A stretch of DNA of 64,000 bases from NCBI RefSeq assembly GCF_026340565.1, contig NZ_JAPEPB010000001.1:1984001-2048000 (forward strand), read 5' to 3'. The position numbers were made by a program, and so were the translations under genes. This stretch comes from Kitasatospora sp. NBC_01287. Lineage in GTDB: Bacteria; Actinomycetota; Actinomycetes; Streptomycetales; Streptomycetaceae. The notes beneath the pieces are model-generated. The model was not told the origin of the DNA and did not search any database. It worked only from the letters and a program-made list of their open reading frames with translations. Of this stretch, positions 49,581 through 58,173 are shown in pieces; position 1 is the first letter of the stretch, and the number at the start of each line of letters is the position of its first letter.

Positions 49581-50811
49581 CGGACCGCCGGATCCAGCAG
49601 GCGGTCAGCAGGACCGCCGCCCCGGCGCCGGCCATCGCGTCGGCGGGCGTGCCGAGTTGGGCGAGCGCGCCGAACAGCAGCGGGCCGACGCCCTGCACCG
49701 TCATCACGCCCGCCGCGAGCAGCCCGAAGGCCTGGCCGTGCCGGTCCGCCGGCAGCGCCGCCAGGAACCCCCGCTGCAGGCCGAGCCCGTAGGCGAAGCC
49801 CGCCCCGCTGACCGCCAGCAGCAGCGCGGCGCCCGGCACCCCGGGCCGCCAGGCGAAGCCCAGCAGCGGCAGTCCGAGCAGCGCCACCAGCGGCGCGACC
49901 AGCCGCTCCCGCGCGGCCGGCCGCAGCAGCCGGCCCACCACCAGGTCACCGAGCAGCATCCCCACCGGGAGCGCGCCGAAGAGCAGCCCGGCACAGGCGA
50001 CGGGCAGCCCGCGCTCACCGAGATAGGCGACGATCAGGCCTTCGGCCCCCGATGCGAAGGCGAGCGGCAACCACTGCGCGAGCAGTTGCCGGCGGACCGC
50101 CCGGTCGGCCAGCAGCGCCCGGTTGCCGGTCCAACTGCCATGCAGCACCCGCGCGCTGTCCTCGGCAGCCATCGGCGGGTCGAGATCCGGCAGCCGCAGC
50201 CGCACGAGAAGCGCGGCGAGGAGGTAGCCGACCGCGCTGAGCAGCAGGGCACCGCGCGGCCCGCAGCCGGCGAGCGCCGTGCCCGCGGCGGCCAGGCCCA
50301 GCAACTGGGCGCCGGAGGAGCTGAGGTTGCTCAGCGATCGGCCCAGCACGTAGGCGTCGCCGGTGAGTTCGGCCGCGATCAGGCGGCTGCCGGCGCCGCC
50401 GAACACCGGGGTCAGGCAGGAGGCCGCGCCGATCAGGCTCAGGGTGACCGCCGTCGGGAGCCGGACCAGCGCCGGGGCGGCCGCGGTGAGGGCGGGCAGC
50501 AGGTGCCCGGCGATGATCAGCGGACGCGGCCGGGCCCGGTCGGCGAGCGCGCCGAGCAGCAGGCTGCCGAGCAGCTGCGGGGCGAAGCCGATGCCGAAGG
50601 CGAGCGCGCCGAGCAGGGGCGAGCCAGTGGCGGCGTAGACGAGCACCGCGAGGGTGGTGATCCGCAGGCCGTCCGCCACCACCCCCAGGGTGCGGGTGAG
50701 CAGCAGCAGCCGGAAGCGGGGGTGCGCGAGGACGGCGCGGTAGGTGGCCCGCGCGGGCGGGGCGGGAGCAGCGGACGGGCCGGGCGAAGTGGGAGCAGCG
50801 GTCGCGGTCAT
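49552..50811 (-). CDS. MFS transporter
   Basis: 419-residue permease with twelve predicted helices. Seen: the loop 2-3 motif LLGALADRARPRPLI (G-x-x-x-D-R-x-x-R type), LGRSLSNLSSSGAQLLGLAAAGTAL, LLFGALPVGMLLGDLVVG. Similar proteins export drugs or siderophores. ATG 50811 is used; GTG 50817 is possible. No strong ribosome site. It is divergent from an ArsR-like regulator, with decamer repeats between. Confidence 0.9.
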   Translation of the reverse strand: MTATAAPTSPGPSAAPAPPARATYRAVLAHPRFRLLLLTRTLGVVADGLRITTLAVLVYAATGSPLLGALAFGIGFAPQLLGSLLLGALADRARPRPLIIAGHLLPALTAAAPALVRLPTAVTLSLIGAASCLTPVFGGAGSRLIAAELTGDAYVLGRSLSNLSSSGAQLLGLAAAGTALAGCGPRGALLLSAVGYLLAALLVRLRLPDLDPPMAAEDSARVLHGSWTGNRALLADRAVRRQLLAQWLPLAFASGAEGLIVAYLGERGLPVACAGLLFGALPVGMLLGDLVVGRLLRPAARERLVAPLVALLGLPLLGFAWRPGVPGAALLLAVSGAGFAYGLGLQRGFLAALPADRHGQAFGLLAAGVMTVQGVGPLLFGALAQLGTPADAMAGAGAAVLLTACWIRRSVSAPPEQAG

Positions 50812-50861
50812 GCGCACCAGCGTCCGGACCGGTGGCGCCCCTCACCATTCTTACGCCCCTG

Positions 50862-50911
50862 GACGTAGGCCAACGTGAGTCGACGTGAGCCGACGTGAGC
50901 CGACGTAAGCT
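50862..50911 (+). promoter_or_regulatory. Five 10-bp tandem repeats (GACGTGAGCC) in a divergent promoter
   Basis: Units at 50862, 50872, 50882, 50892 and 50902: GACGTAGGCC, AACGTGAGTC, GACGTGAGCC (twice) and GACGTAAGCT. The spacing of one helical turn places each unit on one DNA face. The last unit contains TAAGCT, a -10 element 7 bases before the regulator start, so occupation would block the promoter. Confidence 0.75.
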
Positions 50912-50918
50912 CCTGCCC

Positions 50919-51914
50919 ATGCTGCGCTTCGAGGTCGGCACCGACGACCTGCTCCACAGCCGCTTCGCCCTCTCCCCCGCCTTCGAACTCGCCACCCTGC
51001 TGCGGGTGCTGGCCGGCGGCAAGGGACAGGAGCTGCCCGCCGCCTGGGCCGCCGGACTGCGCCCGGCCTTCGAGCGGCTGCGCGCGAGCACCGAGCTGGA
51101 CGCGGTGCTCGCCCTGCAGAACGCTTCCTTCGGCGCCGACTTCATCGCGCCGCCGCCCGCCGGCCTGGCCCAGGGCTGGACCGACGACCTGGCGGCGATC
51201 CGGCGCACCCCGCTCGCCACCGCCCGCACGGACATCGCCCGCTGCCTGGCCGCGCACCCGCAGGCCGGCCCCGAGGCACGGGCGGTGCTCGCCGCCGAGG
51301 ACGTGGTCGACCGCGTCGCCACGGCCCTCGACCAGGCCTGGCACGCGCTGCTCGCCCCCGACTGGCCGCAGCTGCGGGCGATCTGCGAGCGGGACGTGGT
51401 GCACCGGGCCGGCCTGCTCGGGCGGCACGGCTGGGCGGCCGCGCTGGAGGGGCTGCACCCGTGGCTGCGCTGGCGCGACGGCGGGATCGAGCTGTCGGGC
51501 CGGTCCGCCGACACGGTGGTGCGGCTGGGTGGCGCCGGGCTGCTGCTGGTGCCCTCCGTCTTCAACCACCCGCAGATCGCCTCCTTCACCGACGACCCGT
51601 GGCCGAAGGCGATCGTCTACCCGGCGCGCGGGATCGCGGCGTTCTGGGAGAGCGGGCGGGATCCGGCCCCCGAGGCGCTCGCCGCGCTGATCGGCGCCAC
51701 CAGGGCCCGGCTGCTCGCGGCGCTGGACCAGCCGGCCGGCACCAGCCAGCTCGCCCGCAGCCTGGGGCTGGCCACCGGTGCGGTCGGCGACCATCTGGCC
51801 GTCCTGCGCCGCGCGGGCCTGCTGCACCGGGCGCGCGACGGCCGCACCGTGCTCTACCGGCGCACGCCACTGGCCGAGGCGCTGCTCGGCGGGGCCCAGG
51901 CGGGCGAGCGCTGA
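50919..51914 (+). CDS. ArsR-like HTH regulator with DUF5937-type N-terminal domain
   Basis: 331-residue regulator: a large N-terminal domain (MLRFEVGTDDLLHSRFALSPAFEL) and a C-terminal winged helix (TSQLARSLGLATGAVGDHLAVLRRAGLLHRARDGRTVLYRRT). This DUF5937 plus ArsR layout is common in actinomycetes beside MFS exporters, which they repress. ATG 50919 has no ribosome site; TAAGCT lies 7 bases upstream, suggesting a leaderless message. It is divergent from the MFS gene. Confidence 0.9.
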   Translation: MLRFEVGTDDLLHSRFALSPAFELATLLRVLAGGKGQELPAAWAAGLRPAFERLRASTELDAVLALQNASFGADFIAPPPAGLAQGWTDDLAAIRRTPLATARTDIARCLAAHPQAGPEARAVLAAEDVVDRVATALDQAWHALLAPDWPQLRAICERDVVHRAGLLGRHGWAAALEGLHPWLRWRDGGIELSGRSADTVVRLGGAGLLLVPSVFNHPQIASFTDDPWPKAIVYPARGIAAFWESGRDPAPEALAALIGATRARLLAALDQPAGTSQLARSLGLATGAVGDHLAVLRRAGLLHRARDGRTVLYRRTPLAEALLGGAQAGER

Positions 51915-52261
51915 GGCCACTGAGGCCACCGGTCCGCCGCCGACGGCGGCCTACCGCTGCGGGCGGCGACGGCGGACGGCGGACGGCGGACGGCGGACGG
52001 CGGCGGTCACCAGATCAGCAGGCCGGCAGGAAGCTCGACGGGAGCGGCCGCGGCCCCGTCCTCCCGCCTGCCCTTGCCCATGCCCATGCCGGCGCCGAGG
52101 TCGACGTCGATCATTGCGGTGCCGTCGAGCGCGAAGCCACCGCCGTTCTCGAACCTCGCCCGCCTGTCCGAGGGCGGACTCGACAGGTCAGCAGCGATGG
52201 GGAAATCGGTCTTCTCGAAAAAGGGAGGTGGCGTCGCCGGCCTCCTGCTACGCTCCCCGCC
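51915..52261. other. Intergenic region before the metG leader
   Basis: Contains a 7-bp tandem repeat (GGCGGAC, four units from 51971) and open frames on both strands with poor coding features, including a 93-codon minus frame ending at 52007. The right end holds TACGCT (52249-52254), a probable -10 for the leader transcript. I see no gene here. Confidence 0.6.
52249..52254 (+). promoter_or_regulatory. -10 element of the leaderless metG leader transcript
   Basis: TACGCT, 7 bases before the leader ATG at 52262, which has no ribosome site. The spacing predicts transcription starting at or next to the ATG. No convincing -35 was found. Confidence 0.5.
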
Positions 52262-52318
52262 ATGATCCGCAGCCAGCACGCCCGCCACATGATGCCCCGC
52301 ACGCGGGGTTGTCGCTGA
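52262..52318 (+). CDS. metG leader peptide with tandem methionine codons
   Basis: 18-residue peptide MIRSQHARHMMPRTRGCR. Two consecutive ATG codons (52289-52294) sit directly before the first arm of a hairpin (52295). It lies 95 bases upstream of a methionyl-tRNA synthetase gene and before a terminator, so it fits a ribosome-mediated attenuation leader sensing charged tRNA-Met. It is probably translated from a leaderless transcript. The call depends on context; a leader this short cannot be proven by coding statistics. Confidence 0.7.
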   Translation: MIRSQHARHMMPRTRGCR

Positions 52319-52371
52319 CGGACGTCCAGGCAGCCGAGGCCCCGCGACCGCGTCGGGGCCTTTTCGCTTTT
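52295..52371 (+). promoter_or_regulatory. Predicted transcription attenuator controlling metG
   Basis: Four segments: arm 1 CCCCGC (52295-52300), arm 2 CGCGGGG (52302-52308), arm 3 CCCCGCG (52340-52346, within terminator arm 52337-52344) and arm 4 CGGGGCCT (52354-52361). Pairing 1:2 leaves 3:4 free to form an 8-bp terminator followed by TTTTCGCTTTT. Pairing 2:3 (7 bp perfect) is the antiterminator. A ribosome stalled at the two Met codons would cover arm 1 and favour 2:3, raising MetRS expression when methionine is scarce. Confidence 0.72.
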
Positions 52372-52413
52372 CCGGCCCCGAACCCGCCGTCCACCGCTCA
52401 CCCGGAGGGTTCG

Positions 52414-53910
52414 ATGAACGAACCGCGCACCTACCTGACCACCACCATCCCCTACGTCAACGCCCGCCCCCACCTCGGCTTCGCGCTGGAGCTGGTGCAG
52501 GCCGACGTGCTGGCCCGGCACGAGCGGCAGCGCGGCGGCCGGGTCCGGCTGCTCAGCGGGACGGACGACAACTCGCTGAAGAACGTGCTCGCCGCCGAGG
52601 CCGCCGGGCTCGACGTGGGCAGCTTCGTCGATGGCAACGCCGCCGCCTTCGAGCGGCTGCGCGAACCGCTGGCGATCAGCCTCGACGACTTCATCCGCAC
52701 CAGCCGCGACCCGCGCCACGCGGTCGGGGTGGCCGCGCTCTGGCGCCGCTGCGCGGCGGCCGGAGACCTCTACCGCAAGCACTACGAAGGCCTGTACTGC
52801 GTGGGCTGCGAGCAGTTCTACACCCCCGGCGAACTGGTCGAAGGCCGCTGCGCCGAGCACGGCACCGAGCCGCAGCGGGTGGCCGAGGAGAACTGGTTCT
52901 TCCGGCTCTCCCGCTACACCGAGCCGCTGCGCGCGGCGATCACCGAGGGCCGGCTGCGGATCGAGCCGGCCGCCCGCCGCAACGAGGTGCTCGCCCTGAT
53001 CGCGGGCGGCCTGCACGACTTCTCGATCTCCCGCTCGCACACCCGGGCCCGGGGCTGGGGCATCCCCGTCCCGGACGACCCGGACCAGGTGGTCTACGTC
53101 TGGTGGGACGCGCTCGGCAACTACCTCACCAGCCTGGGGTACGGCTCCGAGGACAGCGCCCTCCAGGAGTGGTGGCTCGGCAGCGAGCGGCGGGTGCACC
53201 TGGTCGGCAAGGGGGTGCTGCGGTTCCACGCCGTCTACTGGCCGGCCATGCTGCTCTCCGCCGGGCTGCCGCTGCCCACCGACGTCCTGGTCCACGACTA
53301 CCTGACCGTGGACGGTCGGAAGATCAGCAAATCCACCGGCAACGTGGTGGACCCCACCGAGCTGGTCGACAGGTACGGGACGGACGCGGTGCGCTGGTGG
53401 CTGCTGCGCGAGGTGCCGAGAGTCGGCGATGCCGACTTCACGGTCGAGCGGCTGGTGGCCCGGGCCGACGCGGACCTGGCCGGGGGCCTGGGCAACCTGG
53501 TCAACCGGGTGGTCACCATGGTCCATCGCTACCGCGACGGGCAGCAGCCCGAGGCGGCCACAATCGCGGGCGACGAGCTCTCGGAAGCCTGCCGGACCGC
53601 GCCGGCCGAGGTCGCCGCGGCGCTGGACGCGTACGACTTCCGGCGGGCGACCGCCGCCGCCTGGCGGGTCCTGGAGGCCGCGAACCGGGCCGTCGACCAG
53701 CACCGCCCGTGGGAGCTGGCCCGCCGCCCCGAGGACGCCGAGCTGCTCGACGCCGTGCTCGCGAGCCTGCTGCTCGCCTGCCGCACGCTCGCCGAGCTGC
53801 TCGTCCCGTTCGTCCCGGCCGCGGCCGCGGCCGTTGCCGCGCAGTGCGCCGCCGGGGCCGACGGGCGGCTGCCGGAGCCGAAGCCGCTCTTCCCCCGGCT
53901 GGCGGGCTGA
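52414..53910 (+). CDS. metG: Methionyl-tRNA synthetase
   Basis: 498-residue enzyme that charges tRNA-Met. Seen: HIGH-type NARPHLGF near residue 20, a Cys-rich insert (YCVGCEQFY, GRCAEH), SRSHTRARGWGIPVP, VVYVWWDALGNYLTSLG, and the KMSKS-type GRKISKSTGN. No C-terminal tRNA-binding extension. GGAGGG precedes ATG 52414. It is shorter than many bacterial MetRS, so it could be the only MetRS or a second, regulated copy. The upstream attenuator predicts control by methionine supply. Confidence 0.95.
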   Translation: MNEPRTYLTTTIPYVNARPHLGFALELVQADVLARHERQRGGRVRLLSGTDDNSLKNVLAAEAAGLDVGSFVDGNAAAFERLREPLAISLDDFIRTSRDPRHAVGVAALWRRCAAAGDLYRKHYEGLYCVGCEQFYTPGELVEGRCAEHGTEPQRVAEENWFFRLSRYTEPLRAAITEGRLRIEPAARRNEVLALIAGGLHDFSISRSHTRARGWGIPVPDDPDQVVYVWWDALGNYLTSLGYGSEDSALQEWWLGSERRVHLVGKGVLRFHAVYWPAMLLSAGLPLPTDVLVHDYLTVDGRKISKSTGNVVDPTELVDRYGTDAVRWWLLREVPRVGDADFTVERLVARADADLAGGLGNLVNRVVTMVHRYRDGQQPEAATIAGDELSEACRTAPAEVAAALDAYDFRRATAAAWRVLEAANRAVDQHRPWELARRPEDAELLDAVLASLLLACRTLAELLVPFVPAAAAAVAAQCAAGADGRLPEPKPLFPRLAG

Positions 53911-54014
53911 CCTGCGGGGGGAAAGGCACCCGGCTGGAGGACCGGTGGAGGCGGGGCGGCTGTGATCAAGTCGGGGGTTGTCCAGGGGTGGCCCAGGTCT
54001 GGAGACTTGGCGGT

Positions 54015-55502
54015 GTGGACGAACCGACCCCGACCCCCGTCGTGCCCGCCGCCCTGGTCTTCGCCGGCCAGGTGCTCGACGCCGACTCGTTCCGCAGCTG
54101 GGACGAGCCGCCGCGCTACCCCGACGACGGCCCCTCCTACGCCGACGACCTGGCCCGGGCGCGGGCCCGCAGCGGGGCCGACGAGGCGGCGCTCACCGGC
54201 GAGGGGCGGATCGGCGGGCACCGGGTCGCGGTGCTGCTGAGCGAGTTCACCTTCCTGGCCGGCTCGATCGGCACCGCCACGGCCGCCCGCCTGCTGCGCG
54301 CGGTCGAGCGGGCGACGGCGGAGCGGCTGCCGCTGATCGCCTTCCCGGCCTCCGGCGGCACCCGGATGCAGGAGGGGACGCCGGCCTTCGTCCGGATGAT
54401 CGCGATCGCCAACGCGGTGGCCGCGCACAAGGCCGCCGGGCTGCCCTACCTGGTGCACCTGCGGCACCCGACCACCGGCGGCGTGCTGGCCTCCTGGGGC
54501 TCGCTCGGCCAGCTGACCACCGCCGAACCCGGCGCGCTGGTCGGCTTCCTGGGCCCGCGCGTCTACCAGGCGCTGTACGGCGCGCCGTTCCCCGAGGGGG
54601 TGCAGCGGGCCGAGCACCTGGCGCGGTTCGGCACCGTGGACGCGGTGCTGCCGGCCGGTGAGCTGCGGCAGTGGCTGACGGCGGCGCTGGAGCTGCTGGC
54701 CTGCCCGCGACCCCCGGCGGCCGAACCGTCGGGGCCGCCCGCCTCCGTCACCAAAGCCGCCGTCCCGGTCTGGGAGTCCGTCGCCCGCACCCGGCGGCCC
54801 GACCGCCCTGGCCTGGCCGAGCTGCTGGCGGGGGCCGACACCGTGGTCCCGCTCTCCGGCACCGGCGCCGGCGAACGGGACGACGCGCTGCGCCTGGCAC
54901 TGGCCCGCTTCGGCGACCGGCGCTGCGTGGTGGTCGGTCACGACCGGGCGGCGGCCGCCGCGCACGGCCCGGTCGGCCCCGGCGCGCTGCGCACCGCCCG
55001 GCGCGGCATGCGGCTGGCCGCCGAGCTGCGGCTGCCGCTGCTGACCGTCATCGACACCCACGGCGCGCTGCTCAGCCGCTCGGCCGAGGAGGGCGCGCTG
55101 GCCGGCGAGATCGCCCGCTGCGTGGCGGAGCTGAGCGCGCTGCCCGTCCCCGTGGTCAGCCTGCTACTCGGCGAGGGCGCGGGCGGCGCCGCGCTCGCGC
55201 TGCTGCCCGCCGACCGCGCGATCGCGGCCGAACACGCCTGGCTCTCCCCGCTGCCGCCCGAGGGCGCCTCGGTGATCCTGCACCGCACCCCCGACCGCGC
55301 CCCGCAACTCGCCGAGCAGCAGCGGATCGGGGCGGTGGAGCTGGCCAGGGAGGGCGTGGTCGACCGCGTGCTGCCGGAACCGCAGGCGCCGGCCGAGTTC
55401 ATCCAGCGCGCCATCGCCGCCGTGCGCGAGGAACTGGCCCACGCCGCCGCCCTCACCCCACCCGGCCCCCGCCTGGCCCGCTTCCGCGACCTGGCCCGCT
55501 GA
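54015..55502 (+). CDS. Fused acetyl-CoA carboxylase carboxyltransferase (AccD-AccA)
   Basis: 495-residue carboxyltransferase with beta and alpha parts in one chain, which moves carboxyl from biotin to acetyl-CoA to give malonyl-CoA. Seen: beta half IAFPASGGTRMQEGTPAFVRM and LPYLVHLRHPTTGGVLASWG; alpha half LLTVIDTHGALLSRSAEEGALA and VSLLLGEGAGGAALALLPADRAI. The N-terminal zinc finger of AccD is absent. GTG 54015 is taken as the start, with GGAG 10 bases upstream. It could serve fatty acid or polyketide precursor supply. Confidence 0.92.
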   Translation: MDEPTPTPVVPAALVFAGQVLDADSFRSWDEPPRYPDDGPSYADDLARARARSGADEAALTGEGRIGGHRVAVLLSEFTFLAGSIGTATAARLLRAVERATAERLPLIAFPASGGTRMQEGTPAFVRMIAIANAVAAHKAAGLPYLVHLRHPTTGGVLASWGSLGQLTTAEPGALVGFLGPRVYQALYGAPFPEGVQRAEHLARFGTVDAVLPAGELRQWLTAALELLACPRPPAAEPSGPPASVTKAAVPVWESVARTRRPDRPGLAELLAGADTVVPLSGTGAGERDDALRLALARFGDRRCVVVGHDRAAAAAHGPVGPGALRTARRGMRLAAELRLPLLTVIDTHGALLSRSAEEGALAGEIARCVAELSALPVPVVSLLLGEGAGGAALALLPADRAIAAEHAWLSPLPPEGASVILHRTPDRAPQLAEQQRIGAVELAREGVVDRVLPEPQAPAEFIQRAIAAVREELAHAAALTPPGPRLARFRDLAR

Positions 55503-55523
55503 GACCGACCGATCGGCGCCTGG

Positions 55524-56084
55524 TCACTCGCGCGACATCGACTGCCGTGCGGCCTCGTCGAGTTCGTCCAGCACGCGGTCGTCCAGCTGGACGACCGGGG
55601 TCGGCGCGAGATGCTCGCGCCACGGGCCGCGGCGGACCATGGCGTAGCCGAAGTCGATGAAGCCGTTCTCCAGCCGGAAGACGCCGCCCCGCTCGTAGAC
55701 CCGGATGAGGGGCTCGAAGGGGTCGGGCAGGTCGGGCAGTTGGTGCCCGGCGGTGTCCAGCAGCGCTGCCCAGTGGACGGCGGCGACCGAGATGTCGGTG
55801 GCGTAGGCGGAACCCGCCGTGTCGTCGACGTACTCCTCGATCTCCGCGGTCAGCGCCGGGTCGGCGCGGAACGAGGGGTCGACGACGGCGGCGAGGTCGA
55901 AGAACGGCCACCACTTCGGCTCGCCGTGGACCTCCAGCCAGAGCGCGGCCCGGCGGAAGTACTCCCGCATCAGGGCCGCCCGCGAACCCGACCGGGCCAG
56001 GGCCTCGTTGTGCGCCCTCCAGTCGACCGCCTTGATCCGGTCGATCATGAGACGCGCCCGCTCGCCGCTCCCGGGGGCCGTCAT
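55524..56084 (-). CDS. Candidate immunity protein 2 of a WXG100-toxin locus
   Basis: 186-residue protein clearly paralogous to the next gene upstream: shared GSRAALMREYFRRAALWLEV, QLPDLPDPFEPLIRVYERGG and a C-terminal pattern with PTPVVQLDDRVLDEL. No named domain recognised. It is soluble with no signal peptide. It overlaps its paralogue (ATGA) and ends the toxin operon. By position it could be an immunity protein against the same or a lost toxin. Confidence 0.65.
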   Translation of the reverse strand: MTAPGSGERARLMIDRIKAVDWRAHNEALARSGSRAALMREYFRRAALWLEVHGEPKWWPFFDLAAVVDPSFRADPALTAEIEEYVDDTAGSAYATDISVAAVHWAALLDTAGHQLPDLPDPFEPLIRVYERGGVFRLENGFIDFGYAMVRRGPWREHLAPTPVVQLDDRVLDELDEAARQSMSRE

Positions 56085-56608
56085 CCCGCCGGGGTGTCGA
56101 GCGCGTCCAGGGCCGCACGGTCGAGGGCGACGACCGGCTCCGGGGAAAGGTGGTCCTCCAGCCGCTTGAGCCGCACCATGACGCCGTTGAGGTCGATGAA
56201 CTCCTCGATGTGGAAACCTCCGCCGCGCTCATACATGAGCAGCAGTGGTTCGTACGGGTCGGGCAGGTCCGGCAACTCGACGTGTGAACCGGCACGGAGC
56301 GCCGCCCACTGGACCGCGCCGCGGCAGGTCTCCCTGATCGAATGCCGCCCCACCTGCTCCGCCAGGTACTCCTCCAGCTCATCGACGACGTCCTCGGCCG
56401 CGCGGGTCCCGGGGTCGACGCGCTCGGCGAGGTCGAGGAACGGCCACGCCTCCTCAGCACCGCACCACCGGGCCCACAGGGCGGCACGGCGCAGGTACTC
56501 GCGCATCAGCGCGGCCCGCGACCGGGTGTGCTCGAAGGCGCCGTCCCAGTCGTTCCAGACGACTGCGCGGACCCGGTCCAGCGCGGCGCGCGACGGATCA
56601 TCGGTCAC
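56081..56608 (-). CDS. Candidate immunity protein 1 of a WXG100-toxin locus
   Basis: 175-residue soluble protein, paralogue of the gene at 55524: SRAALMREYLRRAALWARW and ELPDLPDPYEPLLLMYERGG match it closely, while other parts differ. It overlaps the toxin gene (ATGA), the usual place of an immunity gene, which must be co-translated with its toxin. No domain recognised; the role is inferred from position and lack of export signals. Confidence 0.7.
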   Translation of the reverse strand: MTDDPSRAALDRVRAVVWNDWDGAFEHTRSRAALMREYLRRAALWARWCGAEEAWPFLDLAERVDPGTRAAEDVVDELEEYLAEQVGRHSIRETCRGAVQWAALRAGSHVELPDLPDPYEPLLLMYERGGGFHIEEFIDLNGVMVRLKRLEDHLSPEPVVALDRAALDALDTPAG

Positions 56609-58146
56609 TTCAGTTCCAGCCCCTCCTGGCGCAGCGCCTGCTTGACGGATTTCGTCAGAATACCAAGATTCGACAAGTCATCATTCAGGGGAATGTCGGG
56701 CGGGGTGAGGCCCATACTGCGCCATCCCCGCCAATGGCCTTCCACCGGATGCGGCGACAGATCGTGTGCGCCGGCCTGCCGCACGTCCTTGGGGAAGAGC
56801 TTGCTGTTGTCCTCCGGATCCCAGACCGCCGGATCGTCCGAGACATACGGCAGACCCGCCTTCATGAGTTCGCTCTCGACGTACTCATGGGTCATGAGTG
56901 CCTTGAACTCACTGGCGTCGGCCTTGGTCAGCGTGCCGTCGGTGGCGCCCTGCCACAGCCGGGCAATGTCGTCCCGGGGGGTGAAGAGGCCGGTTCTCAC
57001 CTCACCAGGGCCGACCGCCACCTCGTGCTGCGACCGGAACAGGTGGGCCTTGACCTGGCGGAGCACCGATTCGTCCACTCCGGTATTCGCCGAGATCTTC
57101 GGCAGGTCGTCCTTGTTCGGCGTCGCGCGAATGGCTTCATAAGCCTTGCCCGCGAAATCCGATGGCTCGTCGACCCAGCCCGCACCGCCCCAACCGCCCT
57201 CGCCGTCCCCGTCGCCCTCGCCGACCGGTCCGACACCGTCCTCGGGGTCGCGGACCCGGCCTCGGCCGCCCGGTGCCGCCGCCGCGCCGATGGCGCCGGT
57301 CGCCACGTCGAGCAGGCTGACGTTGCCGCCGAACACCTCGTCGGAGCCCGCGCTGAGCGCCGCCCCGGTGAGCATCCGCCCGGGCAGCGTGTCCACTCCG
57401 GCGGAGAACCGGCCGATGGCGGCCAGCGCGGCGGAGGCTCCCTCGGCGCTGTTCGCGGCGGTTGACAGGGCCCGCGCACCGGCCCCGAACCCGCCCGCCG
57501 CGGCGCCGGTGAAGGCACCGGTCTCGGCCGCCGAGAGCAACTCGGTGCCGCTGAACCCGCCGTCGCCGAAGGCGATCCGGATCGGCTGGGCGACCGCGGC
57601 GTCCACCGCCACGGACTCCACCGTGCCGAAGACCGCGCCGGTCAGCGTGGTGGCGGCGATCGAGGCGATGGTCTCGGAGACCGCCACCCCCAGGCCGTCG
57701 GCCATCGCGATGATGCCCGCCGTGGCGGCGCCCGCGGCGGCCTCGGAGAGACCCGCGGTGAAGAACGCCAGCGCGGTGCCCGCGATCAGCGAGGCGCCGA
57801 CGATCGCCGCCTGCTCCTCCAGCTTGTGGACCGCCTTGTCCACCTCGTCGGCGAAGGCGTTCAGCGCCTTCGCCATCTGGCGGCAGGCGTTGGCGGTGTC
57901 GGGCAGCCAGCCCTTGCCCGAGCTGTAGTAGCGGCCCCAGAAGGTGGCGAAGGCGTCGATGCCCGCCCCGTGGTTGTTGCTGATCACGCCTTGGGCGGCC
58001 GTGTTGGCGGCTGCCGCGACGTTGTCCAGCGCGGTGGCCATGGCGGTCCAGTCGCCCGCCGCCTTGCGCAGCCCGCCGGAGTCGGCCGCCGGCCACCACA
58101 TGCCGGTGGTCTCGCGGACCAGCTTCTCCGCCGTCGATTCACCCAT
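56605..58146 (-). CDS. WXG100-linked polymorphic-toxin-like protein
   Basis: 513-residue protein: N-terminal WXG-like helical region (about 1-110, SGKGWLPDTANACRQMAKALNAF), a Gly/Ala-rich hydrophobic middle (about 115-270, with GTALAFFTAGLSEAAAGAATA), and a variable C-terminal domain (about 330-513). That domain holds THEYVESELMKAGLPY near His420, an HExxE-like motif that could bind metal. Architecture resembles type VII-secreted toxins of the CpnT kind; the toxin class is not recognised. It overlaps the candidate immunity gene by 4 bases. Confidence 0.75.
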   Translation of the reverse strand: MGESTAEKLVRETTGMWWPAADSGGLRKAAGDWTAMATALDNVAAAANTAAQGVISNNHGAGIDAFATFWGRYYSSGKGWLPDTANACRQMAKALNAFADEVDKAVHKLEEQAAIVGASLIAGTALAFFTAGLSEAAAGAATAGIIAMADGLGVAVSETIASIAATTLTGAVFGTVESVAVDAAVAQPIRIAFGDGGFSGTELLSAAETGAFTGAAAGGFGAGARALSTAANSAEGASAALAAIGRFSAGVDTLPGRMLTGAALSAGSDEVFGGNVSLLDVATGAIGAAAAPGGRGRVRDPEDGVGPVGEGDGDGEGGWGGAGWVDEPSDFAGKAYEAIRATPNKDDLPKISANTGVDESVLRQVKAHLFRSQHEVAVGPGEVRTGLFTPRDDIARLWQGATDGTLTKADASEFKALMTHEYVESELMKAGLPYVSDDPAVWDPEDNSKLFPKDVRQAGAHDLSPHPVEGHWRGWRSMGLTPPDIPLNDDLSNLGILTKSVKQALRQEGLELK

Positions 58147-58173
58147 GACTCGGCTACCCCCGTGAGGCCAAGG

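Noticed and set aside
52007..52288. 93-codon minus frame before metG
   Set aside because: Ends in low-complexity sequence, no ribosome site, crosses the leader promoter, and no similarity recognised.
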